64,000 nucleotides of DNA from Archilochus colubris (Eukaryota > Chordata > Aves > Apodiformes > Trochilidae), in NCBI GenBank assembly GCA_023079485.1, contig CM041092.1, positions 8,569,127-8,633,126 on the forward strand, read 5' to 3'. This document shows, piece after piece, positions 54,145-64,000 of this stretch. The notes below the pieces were generated by a model. The model saw nothing but the letters and a program-made list of their open reading frames with translations. It had not been told where the DNA came from and searched no databases. Within the stretch, counting starts at the first letter, position 1, and each line of letters opens with the position of its first letter. Made by a program: the position numbers and the translations under genes.

Positions 54145-54262
54145 TTGTTTTATTATTCTGTCTGTCTTACAGATGGTGAAACAGAAGCAGGGAGATGTGA
54201 AATGATTTCCAAAGATCATCTAGGAGATGAAAATCTCCTGAAACTCCAGCCCATTGCTTTGT
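54145..54262 (+). mobile_element. MIR/CORE-SINE-like fragment
   Basis: TTATTATTCTGTCTGTCTTACAG, followed by ATGGTGAAACAGAAGCAGGGAG, ATGTGAAATGATTTCC and AAAGATCATC, tracks the order and spacing of the MIR consensus core (TTATTATCCCCATTTTACAG, ATGAGGAAACTGAGGCACAG, GTTAAGTGACTTGCCC, AAGGTCACAC). Spacing is kept with little gap. MIR is an ancient tRNA-derived SINE present in amniotes but sparse and very diverged in birds. A perfect 7-bp hairpin (AGGAGAT-GAAA-ATCTCCT) at 54222-54239 lies in the distal part. The limits are approximate, and the identification is by eye against remembered consensus. Confidence 0.5.
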
Positions 54263-57200
54263 ACTTTCAGAGTACTCAGCACAGTGTGTAGCAATTTAGT
54301 GTTGTTGTTCAGACCAAGGCAGGCTCCCCAGTCCTCGTTAGTTCTCTGCATTACAGAAATCACTGCACCTGTTCACAAAATTACATCTCCCTGTGACTCA
54401 CACCATCTCTTTTAAACAACAGATAATTCTTTGTTCAGGGTACTATTTTTGTCACTTCCTTTCTTTCTCTCCTGGCATGGAACAAACAGTGGGGTTTGAC
54501 ATTACCCTGCTCACATAATTTTGTCCTTTCTATTATACTGAACTTCAAGAAACTCAAGGCAGAAGGAAAAGCAGATCTTTTCTTCCCCTTTCCTTAGAAA
54601 AATATCTGGAAATACGTTTGTTAGATGGCTACAAGATTTACACTGTCAACAGAATTTAATCATACCACATCATCTCTTCATTGCAGTGACACTGAAAAGG
54701 TAAGTTTGCCCTCAAAAAATGCCAAATAACAACATCCAACTCTAATTAAACAGATAAATTCACTGCTATTTAGCCTGGAGACAATCAATTTGCCCCAAAC
54801 ATGCTCTTGACCTAAAACAACTGTACAATGGAGGCCAATTTTAAAAAGGTTGATATAAACAAATTGTGATGGCAGCAAAAGCCCAAATAAGTCCCTGGCT
54901 TTTGGGCAGGACAGCAACACACACTCAGGCAGCATCCAAGAATGAAACAGAGGCAAAGGATGGGAACAGGGACTGAATGCCAAGATCAGATTTACCAGAT
55001 GTGCTAAATCACCTGAACAAGCTGTCCCAGGATGGTGACTGAACAATTCTCACAGTGTCATGTGGGAGGGCAGGAGATGGTTCACCTGTTACTCATATTT
55101 TCACCACCTCAGGAGCCTCCCAGCATCACCTCTGCCCTGCTCTCCTCTTCCATCTCACCTGCTTCCACATTTCCTCTCTCTTCTCTGCACAATTCACCCT
55201 GGAGCTGCTCAACAAACCCACACACAATCCCCTAACCTTAGCTCCTACCTACAGTTTTTGCAGCTCTTTCCCAAATCTCCAGTGGGCTCATAGCCGGGTA
55301 TCTTCCAACACGTCCCACATCTCCTGGATAACACAAAGGAAAGGACACAGCACACTTGGCCTAGAGCCACTGTTGAATCCACAACCCCCCTGTTGAAATA
55401 AACATATATTAAATATGATATTTTCCCCCTTGTGAGAAGTGGTACTTCAAAGCTCCTTGTCTTTGCCCATCACAGGAACATCTTCAAACCTATATTTTAC
55501 TGACTGGGAAAACATGCAGCCTACATCAGCTCTTTATCTATTAGTGCAACACAGGATCCTCCTCAGTACATAAAAAAGCTCAGAACAAGTTCGGGATAAG
55601 GCAGAAACATACTGAAAGATTAATTTTATATTTTTTTAAAGGGTAGCTGGAATCTTAGTCCACTTACTCTCTCATTCCTTGCAGTGTGCAGGAAAGCTTG
55701 AAGTAATCAAACACATCAGCACAGCTTAATTATGAAAGATTAATAATGAAAATGAAAAACAGCAATATAGATTTTCAGTCATATAATTCCAACCTTCCAT
55801 TTTGCTAAAATGATGTAAAACACCTTTCCTTATTAGCAAAGAATATGCTGAAACAGCATTTTAAAAAGACAAACCTCACAGCAAGGAAGTAAGGAAAAAT
55901 GCCATGGACATATTTTACAGGATCCAATTAGCAGTTTCACTGCAGATAAGATACCAAAAATACTCATTTCTATCTCCATAACATTATACAGTTCAGAAGG
56001 GTCTCAGATCAGAACTTGCTATATATACAGCATCAATCTCAGAGTAGTCTCTTAATATCTTCACAGAAAAGTACAATTTAAAGTGTACAAAAATTGTATT
56101 TTGGTGGGGTTTTTTAGATTTGCAATGTATATTTATTTGTGGTAAAAAGATGTGATTCCCTGCCTTCACAGATGTATGTAATACGGTTTACATGGGTCAA
56201 GAACCAAAGTATTTCCTGTAATTATGTGAAACTGTAGCATCTAAGATACTGCAGTCATTTGGTAATCTAAACATCAGAAACTGCTGTGTTCAAATTACAC
56301 CAAATGTTGGCATTTTGATGGGAACAACTACACACATTAACAAATCAAATCAAAGCAGAAAATATTAAAGTAGAATTAAGTCTGTGAGTTTAATTAACTT
56401 CTCTGAAAGTCAGACTACTCAGTCCATTGGAGATCATAGGCTGGCTGAACACATAATGGGCAGAGAAAGTGAGACAGAGATATGAGAGAGCAAAATTACC
56501 TCTATCTAGGTCATAGCACTGCCTGGTCACTGGCCTGGGAGAGGGGCTCACTCAAAGCCAGCAAGAACTGGAGGTCAAATAGACACTGGAAATAAGGTTT
56601 CCCCTGCTCTAACACCAAACAGCAGATAAACAAGGGATCTGATGATTCCTCTCATCTCTGAAAGACACAGCAGCCTCTTTGGGCAGGCAGAGGAATGTCA
56701 GGGAGCAGCCTCTGGGAACCTGGAAAGCACAGCAGCTGAGATTTTTTAGAAGCAGAGGGAAGAATGTCTTTACAAATCTCTTCATTACTGTGGCTGTGAT
56801 AGCAGGAGCTCTCCTCAGCAGTCATCTGACACAACATCTTTTTATTTATTTTGAGTGTGTCTGTGTTCCTTCAGTGCCACTGTCCATACACAGGAGAAAA
56901 TAACTGCAGAAAACTGCTCTGTTTCTGACAAACTTGATCACAGACCTCATTTGCACTACACAAGGTGTTTCTGGAGGCTGCAGAACCTGCCAATTGCTGC
57001 CTTTTAAGAAGAAATTTTCATGTGAATATACAGAAGGGTAAGGTAGCAGATATTCCCAGATCATTCTGTTGAGCCAGAGAAGGGTTAAGGAAAGGGGTGT
57101 TTTATTTAAGTACAGGTTTACCAAACAAGATTTGCAGATAGAGTCCATTTCCTACACTTCACCCTTAAAAGATTTAATCCTTTGACTTTTTCCAAGCCTT

Positions 57201-60200
57201 ATTTTTCTCATATCTCACTTCCCTTTCTTAAATCTTAACATCCCAAGATCTCTGTGGTCTTTAAGGCACTGCTGAGCCCTCAAGAGAGCCCACATCAGCT
57301 CTGTTCACAGATGGTAACAGATTATGGAATTCAGCAAACCAGGTGATAGCATCCTCCTGACACCCATCCACGGATGTGGGGATTTCCTGAGCGCCCTTTG
57401 GGCCATCTGTTGACACTGGGGTTCTCCTCTTACTCCAGATGAGTGGCAGCGCTCATCTGAATTGCTTCTGTCTAAAGCCGACCTAGAACATGCACCCAGG
57501 AGAACTGCATGTGAAACTTCACCAAATGCTCTTAACTAGCTGGATAAATTGTTCCAGCTCTACAAACTGATTCCTTTTCTCTTTCTACCATATGCTTACT
57601 TGAAAACAGTGAGATAGATAAGGTTGGAACTATTGCCTCTGCATATGGCTGCCCTGGAGCCAGCAACAAAGATACAAATCATCCAAGCAGCTTTTAAACA
57701 TCCAACTTGAGTACTAATGGCAACACACCTACAGTGACACAGACCTCATTCTGCCTTGCTGCTTTGAGTATACACCTTCAACCTTACAAATGTTTCCACA
57801 GCTTTTCCTCAGCTCCTTGATGTTGTGCTCCATGCTTCTTGTACCAGAATGAGCTGCTTAAAGCCTGCTGTGTCATGCTTCTGCTCCATCATGGATGGAC
57901 TCTCTCTGTCCTATGCCTGGCAGACTGGCCCTTGACCAGGATGAAGGGCTGGATATGCTCTTCTGGTTCCTATATAGACAAGAGAGTTGGCCTTGCCATC
58001 AGCTCAGAAACCACTTGACAGGAAAATCTCTTCCATGAGCCACAATGCTCTTCCTTTTTGTTAGATGGACTACAGAGGTGATAATAAAGAACAGATAGAA
58101 AAAAAAGACTTTTCTCTTAACCCTTTTTCCTTATTGCCAGAGAATAGTTTCTGAACACTGAAACACTGGATGAGAGCTGATTTGAAATGGTTCTTCCTTG
58201 ACTAAAAAGCAGCAAAGAAGTTTCTACTTTGCCCCTGGAAACATTATCTTCAGCAACACACTAAGATGAGACATGATGCAGGATGTTGTATTTGTGGCTA
58301 CATTAGTGACTGCAACACACTGAGTGAGCAGTCTGTGGATAGATGAGTTGTTTGGGAGTACATTTTCATCATCTCTGTGCTATCCTGCATAAAAATTTTA
58401 TCCTTCACATCACCTGAAAACAATGATTGCATGTGTAGGATTTTTAATGTTCCCCATCATTGTGATATTAACAGGAGCATACACAGCATGAATGTCTGAG
58501 AAAATTTGTTGCTTGCATTTATTCCTCTGTTTACTCTTTTAGTCTTAATTTCTCATCAGAGGTTGTTTATCAATATTTTAGACTCAGATTGGCCACACTG
58601 GAAAGGAAAAGGGATTTCAGCAGATGGCTGTTGCAAGCTGCATACCATAAGTGGTTAATGCACAGATATGCCTCTTGATGTACCACTGAACACACTTTTG
58701 TAAAATTATGTGCTGAAGAAGACCAAGTTCAAGCTGTGTGACTCATGTTCTAATTTAATTTTTTCATTCTAGACTCTCCAGAGCATTCCATAAGGAAAAA
58801 AAAATGCATGAGCTACTCTAAATCATGCTATTCAAAGACACATTTCAATGAAATGTATCAATTTGCTGGGAAGTGCTTTTAACCTTACATCCACGTAACT
58901 GACATCTGAAATATCTCAATGGATTAAAAGAAAATAGAAAAATAATAAAAAATCCATTGACAGACAAACTTTCTGGGAAATGGCACTTTTATAGTTTACA
59001 ACATCATGAATTCTTATTAGCAGCTCAAGTGAAAACAATAGCAGGGAAGGAAAAGAGAAACAAACATGAGCTCTTCTCTCACTCTCAGCACAAGAGGCTG
59101 GCTTTAGCATGGGGATGCATCATCTTAGGCCACTTTTTTTTCTGATGAGGTGCAGCAACTGGAAGAGCCTATTGTGCTTTAATTTGTTACTTTAAAACAT
59201 GTAACCTGACAGGAAAAGAATAATTACATTAAAAATGTCCTGGAACAGGTGTAGAGAGATGTAAGATGACCTCATGGCACTGCCTTGCCTTCGCTAACAT
59301 AAGAATACAAGTGCAGCCTGGATTTTGTGGTACTTCTGATGTTCAAGACCCAATTCCAGGTCTCAATAGGCATTTTAGACCATTTTGAGGTAGAACAGCT
59401 CTTGGATTGCTTTTTTTTTTTTCCACACCAAAGGCATTAGTTCCAAACAGCTACTACCGTCCCCCAAGTTTGGTGGCAGCTGTGCCATGTGCTGTGCTGG
59501 CAGCTGACAAGTCTCTTACTCATTTTCTCATTTATGGATAGATATGAAGAATCAGATTGGGTTCCAGTTTAGAGACAGAAGTCCCAGTAAGTGAAGTCCT
59601 CAAAGTCAAGCAGCATGGCAATTATGAAATTCATCCCAGTCTGTATTATAACTACCTGGATCATAAATAAGCTTTTTCTCTGGGCTATCAATCTAGGCTC
59701 CTCTGTGAATATTAAATTTATTACAGTAACTTAAAAAAAAAAAAATTATGTGGTTTCAAAGTCATCTCTGAGATTAATATTGCAAGAAAAAGGGAAAGGT
59801 GAACACAAGACACCAAGGACCCCCTCAGGCTTTGCCCATCTGAATTAGAATTTACTTTGGTTGCCCTCAGACTGAGCTGAGAACTATGCATCAAGGTACT
59901 GTGAAAACAAAGGTGGGAGGGCAAAGGCAGACACAGTTAGCTAAGAAAACTTTTCTAGTTTTTTTTCCCAGTCAGTTCATGACTGAACCACACACTATGC
60001 TGATCCACCACAGCTGTTTGCTTCTGATTACTTTTAACACCCTTGAATTTTGTTTGAATTTCCAAAGGAACTTATAAGAAACAGCTTAATCCATTCTTAT
60101 GTCCTTTAAAATATTTGAGTATTATTATGCCAGGATTTAAGTTTTCCTCTGCTACTTTTTCTTTGTAAAATGAGTGCTAGCAAGCTGTAGTCAGATGCAA

Positions 60201-63200
60201 AGAATGTGCCCCTTACATAATAATAAAAGCACTTATAAACAGTTGAAACTTTAGCATATTAAAACATGAAAATGTCATAACAAACTAACTGTTTTTATAA
60301 AAACTTCAGAACTCCTGCAAATGCAAAATTAATTTCATATTTTCTTAGAACTACATGTTTTATAGGTTGTGAGTTCTTTTTTTCCAGCTTTCAGGGTTTT
60401 TGTTTGTTTGGGTTTTTTTAAACCAATGTTGTACCAATTACCAGAGGGGGACACACACACCAGGCTGTGTCTGCTGGACCATCAGAGTGAACTGAATCAC
60501 TTCACAGAGTGGCTCCTATTCCTACAGAAAAGGCACCTTCAAAGCAAAACCTGGCAACTCTCAGCAAGAACAATCCAAAATAATATCAAAATACTTAGGG
60601 ATCATAAAGAAGAGTGGATGCAAAGTAACCCTCTGCACTTTAGTAGCTACTGTAAAATTATTCAGCCCACCTGTCTTTGATTTGAGGAAACCACAATTTT
60701 TGTTTTTTAACAACCCCAGATTTTTTTTATCTGGTCAGTCTGAAACTGAAATAGCCAAGGCTAACCTCAAGTTATCTATTTCAGGCTTCTGCTGAAGAAT
60801 AATCTAGTGTATATGTTCAGATAATAACTGAGAGCATGCCAGTGAAAAATAGGTTCCTGAACCTTCAATTCTGCCACTTCTACCAAAACTGACACTTTTT
60901 AGAACATTCAAAATTATACTTTGACTACTAGTACTGACTATTTATGACTCAAATAACTCAGGCACAATTATTAGAGTGAAGTTGCTGGAAAAAAACTTGA
61001 TGGTACATGAAAATAAACATAAATAGAAACTGAAATAATTCATCAAATAATATGTTTGATGAGGATATTAACTGGTTTAAGCAGAAATCTTCAGTTCCTG
61101 TTATATTAGCAGAACCAGATTAATTCACAAGGCTGTAAAGAGCAGAAAGCAAAGCAAAGGTGGGCTTATTTGTGTCTATATCTGAGATTGCATCTTAAGA
61201 TTCTGTGTAAAATTGATGAAGAACTGACAATATGAAGCCCCGTGTGTGTACACTAGTAAATAAAACAGATAAGAATTGCCCATATAAAGATGATTTTTCT
61301 TTTTTCTCTTGGGCAAATCATCAAACTTTTATAAGACAAGACTTGGAGTCTTATTTTTAGCTGAACAAATCCCATCCCTTCTGAACAGCTGCCACACTTC
61401 ACAGCATTACTGAAGGCTAAAGTTGTGTTGTGCCCTAAAAACTCCAATAACAGTCAGAGACTTAAATGCATCTCTATCATAGCACTGAAAATGAAGCAGC
61501 AGCACATGTGAATTTTAGCCAAAGCTGGATGGATATTTTCTACATCATCACTTGGACATCTCCTTTTTTGAATTCATGAGTTTAGCATCTTAAAAATCCT
61601 AGAAGTGGCAAGTGTCTGGAAAAGGTCTGTTCTTAAATATCCAGAGATACCAAACATACTGAAGACCCAGTTCCTGAGCACTGTGTGATCCAGTAGTGTC
61701 ACTTACATGAGCTACATGCTTATTAGGATAGGAGACTTCCCAGCAAGGGAAGATGCTGGCAGTTATTTGCAGGTTGAAAAGCTTTGAAACCCAGGCAGTT
61801 AAATTGCTCTCATGCAGGAATCACTACATAAATGGAAATTAGATAACAGTTTTCAGGTACTTTTCTCGTTCATCTGGGGAAACACTGGGTGAAGCCACAG
61901 CACATACCCATTGAGCAAGAGCATACAGAGCCAAAGAGAAGGCAGCAGCAGCTCCTGCACACTCAGCCTTTCTCCAGCTTCCTGCAAATATCTCTCGCCC
62001 CTCTAACTCATCCCATTTTGCCAAGCCACCACATTCTCTGTGGACACACCACTAAATACCTTATCCTGGCTCCTCACCCCAATTTCAAAAGCAGGAATTT
62101 CACAATAGATATCACCCACTCTTTACAAAGTCTGCTTTTGTTCTAAATGACTGCAATATTCAGAAGATAACCCCATGAAGGAAGATAACCTTACTCTGAA
62201 AGACAAGTAGCCATGGTCTGGGAAGATAAACTGCTGAAAGAAATGTTCCTTTCCACTAAACTGCTCTGAAGAAGAAACCAAAGTTGAAAAGTCACTTTGG
62301 TTTTGACATTTTAGAAGCCAAATAAGCAGTAAAAATATTCAGGAAAAGCAGTCCAAATATAACAGAAGAAATCAGGTTGACTTTTTTTCACTGCTTTTTC
62401 TGACTGAAAGGAAACCTGAAGCTAGACAGATTGAAAAAGTAAATACTGCTACCAGCTCAAGTACTAGCAGTCTGATTTTCACCTCTAGACTACCTCAGGA
62501 TGAACACTTGAACCCATATTTCTAATGCTCCTGAATCTTTCACACAGAAGAAAGACAGCTAAATATTGAATAAACAGAGCTTTAAAAATCAATAGGCACT
62601 GTCCCTGAGAGAGTGGTACTGTTATCCCAATTGCTTCACAAAAACATAGCTAAAATAATCTTAAAAGATGGCTGGTGCCCTCTGCTACAGTATCTGTCTT
62701 AATGACTGTCTGAAACTCACAAGTCTTGTTCAAAAAACCATTTCCCCTTGATCCACAGAATCCAATACTGCAGCAACAGGAAATTAACACTATTAACTCT
62801 CTAATTTTTATCAAACCTGGCATCTTGCAAAGGTTCCATTCACAAATGCACAAGGCAGCAGTTGTGCCAATGATCCTGTAAAAAAGGTCAATGCAATAGA
62901 ATTTTTGCATTGCATCATCCGAGCATTGGCATCCCTGCAAGCACTGCTCAAGGTTTGAAGCTTTTACATGAATGAAAAAGATGTCATGACAGCCTGGCTA
63001 AGGTGAAGAAAGCACTATCAATGTGTAGCTGCTTATCTTCCTTAAGGATGTGCTAGCAGTGTAAGGTTAATCATGGTACAGCTACTCACTACGTGATGCT
63101 TCACAGCAGCAGGAGCATTTAGCTGTGCACTTGGACTGAGCTTTTTAACTTACTAAGTTAAAGTTCTGTAGAAGATTTTATTCTGTGAAGCCTGTTTCTC

Positions 63201-63547
63201 ATTCCTTTGCTTAGTGGCTCTTGATTGACTTCCAAAATCCTATTTTATACTCAGAGAGGGAAATAGATCTGGACTGAAGCCACTTTCAGCACAGATGCCA
63301 TGAGAAGGCACGGGTGCTCCAGGTCCATCCCCAGCCCTGGCACAGAGGAGCCATAAGAACTGAGTTCATGGATGCAATCAAACACACAGCAGAGCACAGT
63401 CAAACAATTGTGTGATACACAATCACACCTTAAGTCAAGGTCATTCTGAATTAATGACATTGCAATGGATCATTCCATTCAACAAGACTAAGAGACCTGG
63501 GAAAGGGAATCCCTTCTAAATTGAGCTGATTTCATCGTGTTTTGCAG
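54263..63547. other. non-coding stretch, no gene recognised
   Basis: No recognisable gene. The 55080-55260 segment is C/T-rich and yields three overlapping Ser/Pro/His-rich frames in different phases, a sign of composition and not of coding. An inverted E-box hairpin is noted at 57436-57459, a T12 run at 59411-59422 and an A13 run near 59731-59743. A possible 102-nt spliced segment at 54598-54699 was judged too weak to call. Confidence 0.55.
57436..57459. promoter_or_regulatory. inverted pair of E-boxes in an 8-bp stem
   Basis: CAGATGAG at 57436-57443 and its exact reverse complement CTCATCTG at 57452-57459 flank an eight-base spacer. Each arm contains a CAGATG/CATCTG E-box of the kind bound by tissue-specific bHLH factors. 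The segment around it (57250-57490) is more mixed in composition than its surroundings. Regulatory function is only inferred. Confidence 0.25.
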
Positions 63548-63694
63548 GTGCTTCTGAAGAGGGAAGAGGACACAGTGACTGTTTTTGGAGGGGCTTCAGC
63601 ATCCATAGAAAACCTCTCACTGAAAATCTGGTCCATTATGCTGTTTTTTTCTGTTCTCTTGAGCTTTTTCTTACAGGATGCTCTTGCTTTTTAG
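63548..63694 (+). other. candidate 3'-terminal coding exon with C-terminal hydrophobic segment (unconfirmed)
   Basis: The acceptor TTTCATCGTGTTTTGCAG ends at 63547. From the first base a frame runs 48 codons to TAG at 63692-63694. It starts VLLKREEDTVTVFGGASAS, has an NLS glycosylation-type sequon, then a basic residue and a hydrophobic stretch (IWSIMLFFSVLLSFFL) close to the C-terminus. Small residues (GGASAS) placed before a terminal hydrophobic tail look like a GPI-anchor signal or a short C-terminal membrane anchor. The nearest upstream in-frame stop is about nine codons before the acceptor, so the open frame largely coincides with the putative exon. It begins in phase 0, as would follow an exon ending like 5140-5213 or the third-base frame of 22872-22930. 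I do not recognise the protein, and T-rich DNA favours such hydrophobic frames. Confidence 0.25.
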
Positions 63695-64000
63695 GTATGT
63701 CTAATATCATAGTGTTAATTGCCTAATATTATAGTATTAATTAGAGGCTCGCTACCAGTGACTACTTCACTCCTCTCATATGCAGAGCTGATTAAATTCT
63801 AGGTATGCATTATACTAAAAGGAACTTTAATTATCACTCCAGCAATTTATAGTTATATTGTGCATAACAATTCTATATTTAATTACAATAGCCATGATGA
63901 GGCTGTGTGGAGGTGGCACTATGATTTATTAATTTACATTTTCAGCCATGAGACTTATGATCTAAAGTTCAGCACAACCTTTTTAATAATTGATCTAATT
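63695..64000. promoter_or_regulatory. TAATTA-rich segment, possible conserved regulatory element
   Basis: Beyond the tandem pair, further homeodomain-type cores appear as GATTAAA near 63791, TTTAATTATC near 63827, TTTAATTAC near 63878 and ATTAATTTAC near 63926. These are separated by mixed-composition sequence (for example GAGGCTCGCTACCAGTGAC). If 63548-63694 is a real exon, this would be its 3' UTR; otherwise it resembles a non-coding regulatory element. It is cut by the window edge. Confidence 0.2.
63701..63743. repeat. 22-bp-period imperfect tandem duplication, TAATT-rich
   Basis: CTAATATCATAGTGTTAATTG at 63701-63721 is repeated as CTAATATTATAGTATTAATTA at 63723-63743, with 18 of 21 positions identical. 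All three differences are transitions. Each unit carries a TTAATT homeodomain-type core. Confidence 0.75.

Noticed and set aside
54598..54699. 102-nt segment between a pyrimidine-rich acceptor (CCTTTCCTTAG) and an AAAAG|GTAAGTTT donor.
   Set aside because: Only one frame is open, a second good acceptor lies inside it at 54686, and the encoded peptide looks like nothing known. Chance is the simpler reading.
55032..55396. Three overlapping 67-113-codon frames rich in Ser, Pro and His.
   Set aside because: All three + strand phases are open at once, a sign of a C/T-rich segment with few stop triplets and not of a gene.
1..64000. Search for CRISPR arrays, operons, phage or plasmid features and tRNA or rRNA genes.
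   Set aside because: No regular repeat-spacer pattern, no dense gene array and no RNA gene signatures were seen. The content is that of a vertebrate nuclear genome.

Overview
The window reads as vertebrate, and most probably bird, nuclear DNA. It is AT-rich and non-coding in character, with no operon-like gene packing. The most secure landmarks are a 5'-truncated CR1 LINE (the dominant interspersed repeat of bird genomes) at 13905-14331 and a solo retroviral-type LTR at 40541-40860 with a perfect 6-bp target-site duplication. A degraded MIR/CORE-SINE-like fragment lies near 54145-54262. I cannot assign a species. No tRNA, rRNA, known small RNA, CRISPR array or other prokaryotic feature was seen.

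No protein-coding gene could be recognised. Every long reading frame is short (149 codons at most) and none shows a domain I know. The window is therefore either a gene desert or part of one or more very large introns. A few places combine a good splice acceptor, an open frame and a donor or stop, all on the + strand: 4880-4904 with 5140-5213, 22872-22930, and terminal-exon-like frames at 19295-19523 and 63548-63694. One minus-strand candidate lies at 32790-32867. These are hypotheses from splice signals alone. Splice-like signals are common by chance in 64 kb, and the phases of these candidates do not join into one obvious protein.

Layout: 1-4879 non-coding, with a homeodomain-site cluster (1468-1530) and a perfect hairpin (3121-3146); 4880-5213 a phase-compatible candidate exon pair; 5214-13904 non-coding, with an RFX-like X-box (6070-6083) and a 24-T tract; 13905-14331 CR1; 14332-22563 non-coding, with a purine tract (17332-17465) and a possible terminal exon; 22564-22930 an AT-rich duplicated palindrome, then a candidate exon; 22931-40534 non-coding; 40535-40866 solo LTR with its target duplication; 40867-54144 non-coding, with an isolated CpG cluster (45937-45964) and the longest uninterrupted frame (49624-50073, minus); 54145-54262 MIR-like; 54263-63547 non-coding; 63548-64000 a candidate terminal exon followed by a TAATTA-rich segment.

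I found no convincing undescribed system. The items most worth checking are the candidate exons at 4880-5213 and 63548-63694, the 3121-3146 hairpin, the CpG cluster, and the motif clusters that could be conserved regulatory elements.
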